A stretch of 9,220 nt of DNA, taken from positions 1 to 9,220 of the forward strand of contig JACMOQ010000266.1 in the NCBI GenBank assembly GCA_014377905.1. The letters are read 5' to 3'. The notes under the pieces were generated by a model. It was given only the letters and a program-made list of their open reading frames with translations, had not been told where the DNA came from and did not search any database. Shown in pieces: positions 7,113-9,220 of this stretch. The stretch comes from Acetobacteraceae bacterium. GTDB lineage: Bacteria; Pseudomonadota; Alphaproteobacteria; Acetobacterales; Acetobacteraceae. Both the position numbers and the translations under genes were made by a program. Each line of letters opens with the position of its first letter. The stretch's first letter is position 1.

Positions 7113-7743
7113 CGTAGCGCTCCTCAAGCCAGGGATCAGCGTTGTTGTGGTAGCCATTCCGTTCCCAAAACCCGGACCTGTCAGCGACCGAGATTTCGAT
7201 CCGCCGCAGCCATTTGGCAGATTTCCAGAGATATAGGCGCGGCACGATCAGGCGCAGCGGCCCGCCATGTTCGGCGGTTAATGCAGCACCCTGCCAGCTA
7301 TACGCCAAAATTACGTCCGAGGATGCAAACTGGTCCAAACGAATATTGGTCATGTAGCCATCATAACCGTGCAGGATAACATACGGTGCGTCCGACAATG
7401 GCCGAACCGCCTCAAGGATGGTGGTTGCTGCCACCCCGCGCCAGTGATTATCGAAACGTGACCATTGGGTAACGCAATGAATATCGCTGACCATTTCGGT
7501 CTGCGGCAGCGCCATCAACGCATCCCAGCGCAGACTGAGCGGATGGCGCACCGCGCCATCGATATCCAGCCGGAAACGTTCCGGGCCAACTTCCGGCTGG
7601 GCGCCAAGATCGAGAACCGGAAACCCGGTGGTCAGAGTTTGCCCCGGCGGCAACCGGTCCCTGGCGGGATCGCCCACAGTGCCAGTCAATAGTCGCCCAT
7701 CACGCGACCATTGCCGTTTAGCCTCGGTAAGCTTGCTATCCAT
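7093..7743 (-). CDS. Sulfite-oxidase-like molybdopterin-dependent oxidoreductase (YuiH-type)
   Basis: This 216-residue protein consists essentially of the molybdopterin-binding domain of the sulfite oxidase superfamily. It starts with a short N-terminal tail, then LTTGFPVLDLG and a substrate-domain-like region with FRLDIDGAVRHPLSL. The motif SDIHCVTQWSRFDNHWRGV follows, in which Cys90 should bind molybdenum. Further on are YDGYMTNI and the GGPLRLIVPRLYLWKSAKWL signature that contacts the pterin cofactor. There is no signal peptide and no heme or Mo-dimerisation domain, which matches the small single-domain YuiH-type proteins. The physiological substrate of these is not established. The ATG at 7743 overlaps the smpB stop by 8 nt; a GGGCGGG stretch just before it is a poor ribosome site, so coupling is likely. 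The longer open frame up to 7917 lies inside smpB and is rejected. Its end overlaps the peroxidase gene by 20 nt. Confidence 0.9.
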   Translation of the reverse strand: MDSKLTEAKRQWSRDGRLLTGTVGDPARDRLPPGQTLTTGFPVLDLGAQPEVGPERFRLDIDGAVRHPLSLRWDALMALPQTEMVSDIHCVTQWSRFDNHWRGVAATTILEAVRPLSDAPYVILHGYDGYMTNIRLDQFASSDVILAYSWQGAALTAEHGGPLRLIVPRLYLWKSAKWLRRIEISVADRSGFWERNGYHNNADPWLEERYDEVEAT

Positions 7744-8230
7744 CCCGCCCACGGTCACGCATGATCCGCGCCTTATCGCGTTGCCAGTCACGCGCCGCGA
7801 TTGCATGGCGCTTATCGGATTTGTTACGTCCTTCGCCCAAAGCCAACTCCACCTTGGCAATGCCGCGCTCGTTGAAATGGATATCGAGCGGCACCAAAGT
7901 CTGGCCATCGCGGGCAACCGCGCTCAATAATTTGACCAGCTGGGTCGCCTTGACCAGCAACTTCCGCGGCGCCCGTGGTTCAAACCGCGACAACACGCCG
8001 CCCTGATATTCGGGGATATAGCAGTTGAACAGATAAAGCTCCCCGTCCCGCTCGCCGGCCCAGGCCTCGGTCAAGGTGGCACGCCCGAGGCGCAGGCTTT
8101 TGACCTCCGGGCCTTTCAGCACCAAACCTGCCTCAATCGTCTCCTTGATTGAATAATCGAACCGGGCCTTGCGGTTCTGCGCCGCCATGCCGTGGCTGAT
8201 GAGGCCCGAATTCTTCTTGGCAACTGCCAT
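7736..8230 (-). CDS. smpB: SsrA-binding protein SmpB
   Basis: SmpB binds tmRNA and brings it to ribosomes stalled on messages without a stop codon, so that the nascent peptide is tagged for degradation and the ribosome is freed. The 164-residue protein has the full family pattern. NRKARFDYSIKETIEAGLVL (19-38) is followed by KGPEVKSLRLGRATLTEAW (39-57), then NCYIPEY and RFEPRAPRKLL in the oligonucleotide-binding beta-barrel. The tail has GRNKSDKRHAIAARDWQRDK (135-153), the basic C-terminal segment that enters the mRNA channel. The ATG at 8230 shares one base with the dapA stop (TAATG). No good Shine-Dalgarno sequence is visible, which points to re-initiation after dapA. The upstream extension of the frame into dapA is rejected. 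The tmRNA gene itself is not in this window. Confidence 0.97.
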   Translation of the reverse strand: MAVAKKNSGLISHGMAAQNRKARFDYSIKETIEAGLVLKGPEVKSLRLGRATLTEAWAGERDGELYLFNCYIPEYQGGVLSRFEPRAPRKLLVKATQLVKLLSAVARDGQTLVPLDIHFNERGIAKVELALGEGRNKSDKRHAIAARDWQRDKARIMRDRGRDG

Positions 8231-9108
8231 TAGTTCAGAATACCGGCATGCTGCATCGCGGCCTTGACCCGCACCTTGGTCGCATCCGCGATAGGGGCGA
8301 GCGGCAGACGGCAATGATCGGTGGATAACCCTAACAGCGATGCCGCATATTTCACCGGACCTGGGCTGGTTTCACAGAACAGCGCATCATGCAGCGGGTA
8401 CAGACGTTGCTGGATCGCCACAGCCTCAGCAGTTCGGCCAGCAAACCATGACGCCTGCATCTGGCTCACCAGACGTGGGGCGACGTTGCCGGTGACCGAA
8501 ATAATCCCGTGCCCGCCATTGGCGTTAAAGCTCAGGGTGGTGTGATCCTCACCCGATAATTGGATGAAATCCTCCCCGCAGGCAATCCGCTGGTGCATCG
8601 GACGCGCCAGATTGGCGGTCGCGTCTTTCACACCGACGATGTTCTTGTGTTTGGCAAGGCGTGCCATTGTTTCAACCGACATATCCACTACACTGCGCCC
8701 AGGGATATTATAGATAAACATCGGAATATCAGCCGCATCAGCTATCGCGGTGAAATGCAGGAACATCCCCTCCTGCGTTGGCTTGTTGTAATAGGGGGTC
8801 ACCACCAGAATGCCATCGGCGCCTGCTTTCTGTGCGTGCCTGGCAAAATCGATGGCCTCGGCGGTGCTGTTCGACCCCGCCCCGGCCATCACCGGCACCC
8901 GACCAGCAGCGACCTCGACCGCGATTTCCACCACCCGCTTATGCTCGGCATGGCTCAGCGTCGGGGATTCGCCCGTCGTCCCGACCGGCACCAGCCCGTT
9001 CGTGCCTTCCTTGATCTGCCAGTCACAGAATTCAGCGAATTTTTTTTCGTCTAACGAGCCGTCAGCGCGCATCGGCGTAATCAAAGCGACGTTGGAGCCG
9101 TGGAACAT
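8230..9108 (-). CDS. dapA: 4-hydroxy-tetrahydrodipicolinate synthase
   Basis: DapA condenses pyruvate with L-aspartate-4-semialdehyde, the first committed step of diaminopimelate and lysine synthesis in the cytosol. The protein has 292 residues, the same as E. coli DapA, and the catalytic residues fall at the same numbers: Thr44-Thr45 (PVGTTGES), Tyr107 (TPYYNKPTQ), Tyr133 and Arg138 (IYNIPGRS), and Schiff-base Lys161 (VGVKDAT). All are intact, so the enzyme should be active. The start is ATG 9108, beginning MFHGSNVALITPM, preceded by a GAGGA ribosome site about 8 nt away. The in-frame upstream extension to 9198 adds residues unlike the family and is rejected. It is the first gene of the operon that continues into smpB, and its stop overlaps the smpB start by one base. 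Confidence 0.97.
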   Translation of the reverse strand: MFHGSNVALITPMRADGSLDEKKFAEFCDWQIKEGTNGLVPVGTTGESPTLSHAEHKRVVEIAVEVAAGRVPVMAGAGSNSTAEAIDFARHAQKAGADGILVVTPYYNKPTQEGMFLHFTAIADAADIPMFIYNIPGRSVVDMSVETMARLAKHKNIVGVKDATANLARPMHQRIACGEDFIQLSGEDHTTLSFNANGGHGIISVTGNVAPRLVSQMQASWFAGRTAEAVAIQQRLYPLHDALFCETSPGPVKYAASLLGLSTDHCRLPLAPIADATKVRVKAAMQHAGILN

Positions 9109-9220
9109 AGACGTCTTCCTCACACTGGGCATATTTTGGACAGGAGTGTTACGACGCGGCGGTGAGCATCGCAAGGTAAAGCCGCACAATCCTGGCATTG
9201 ATCACGCATGGGAGGCTGAA
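9109..9220 (-). promoter_or_regulatory. dapA upstream region
   Basis: This 112-bp region at the right edge should carry the dapA promoter. On the minus strand, TTGCGA is followed after 17 bp by TAACAC near 9150-9180, but the match to sigma-70 consensus is weak. A GAGGA ribosome site for dapA is present at about 9116-9120. No lysine riboswitch-sized element can fit with confidence. On the plus strand, a frame from GTG 9146 stays open to the edge but its residues show no family resemblance. The neighbouring gene beyond the edge is unknown. Confidence 0.3.

Noticed and set aside
9109..9198. 30-residue N-terminal extension of DapA
   Set aside because: DapA starting at 9108 is 292 residues and its catalytic residues match E. 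coli numbering exactly. A GAGGA ribosome site precedes that start.
9146..9220. Possible divergent gene start at the right edge (GTG frame)
   Set aside because: Only 25 codons are visible, without a clear ribosome site spacing or recognisable residues, so a gene cannot be supported.

Overview
The window is an ordinary stretch of bacterial chromosome. It has GC-rich DNA, tightly packed genes with short overlaps, and a dapA-smpB pair, a gene order often seen in Alphaproteobacteria. Codon choice and protein styles fit an alphaproteobacterium, possibly of the Rhodospirillales or Acetobacteraceae, but that finer placement is a guess. I see no mobile element, CRISPR array, rRNA or tRNA, and no convincing novel defence or mobile system.

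Left block, minus strand (1-2978, transcribed right to left): a class I/II PLP-dependent aminotransferase, then an MFS transporter, then a small multi-spanning membrane protein resembling the YciB/IspZ (septation protein A) or VC0807-like families, which runs off the left edge. The genes lie 3 nt apart and then overlap by ATGA, so they form one translationally coupled operon. Between this block and the next is a divergent control region (2979-3293). It contains a 16-bp tandem repeat with alternating GACA/TGTC half-sites and a separate 12-bp repeat.

Centre block, plus strand (3294-6525): an exported solute-binding protein of the peptide/nickel (SBP_bac_5) family followed by two DppB/DppC-type permeases, with stop/start overlaps at both joints. 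No ATPase gene follows, because the next gene is convergent only 35 bp on. The ATP-hydrolysing subunits must come from elsewhere, unless the system uses a shared ATPase.

Right block, minus strand (6561-9108, transcribed right to left): dapA (lysine/diaminopimelate synthesis), smpB (trans-translation), a sulfite-oxidase-like molybdopterin protein, and a glutathione-peroxidase-like thiol peroxidase with a Tat-like signal peptide. All three joints overlap (by 1, 8 and 20 nt), so the housekeeping pair appears to be co-transcribed with two redox enzymes.

The most useful leads are the ATPase-less importer facing an aminotransferase/MFS operon across a repeat-bearing promoter region, and the fusion of dapA-smpB with a molybdoenzyme-peroxidase pair.
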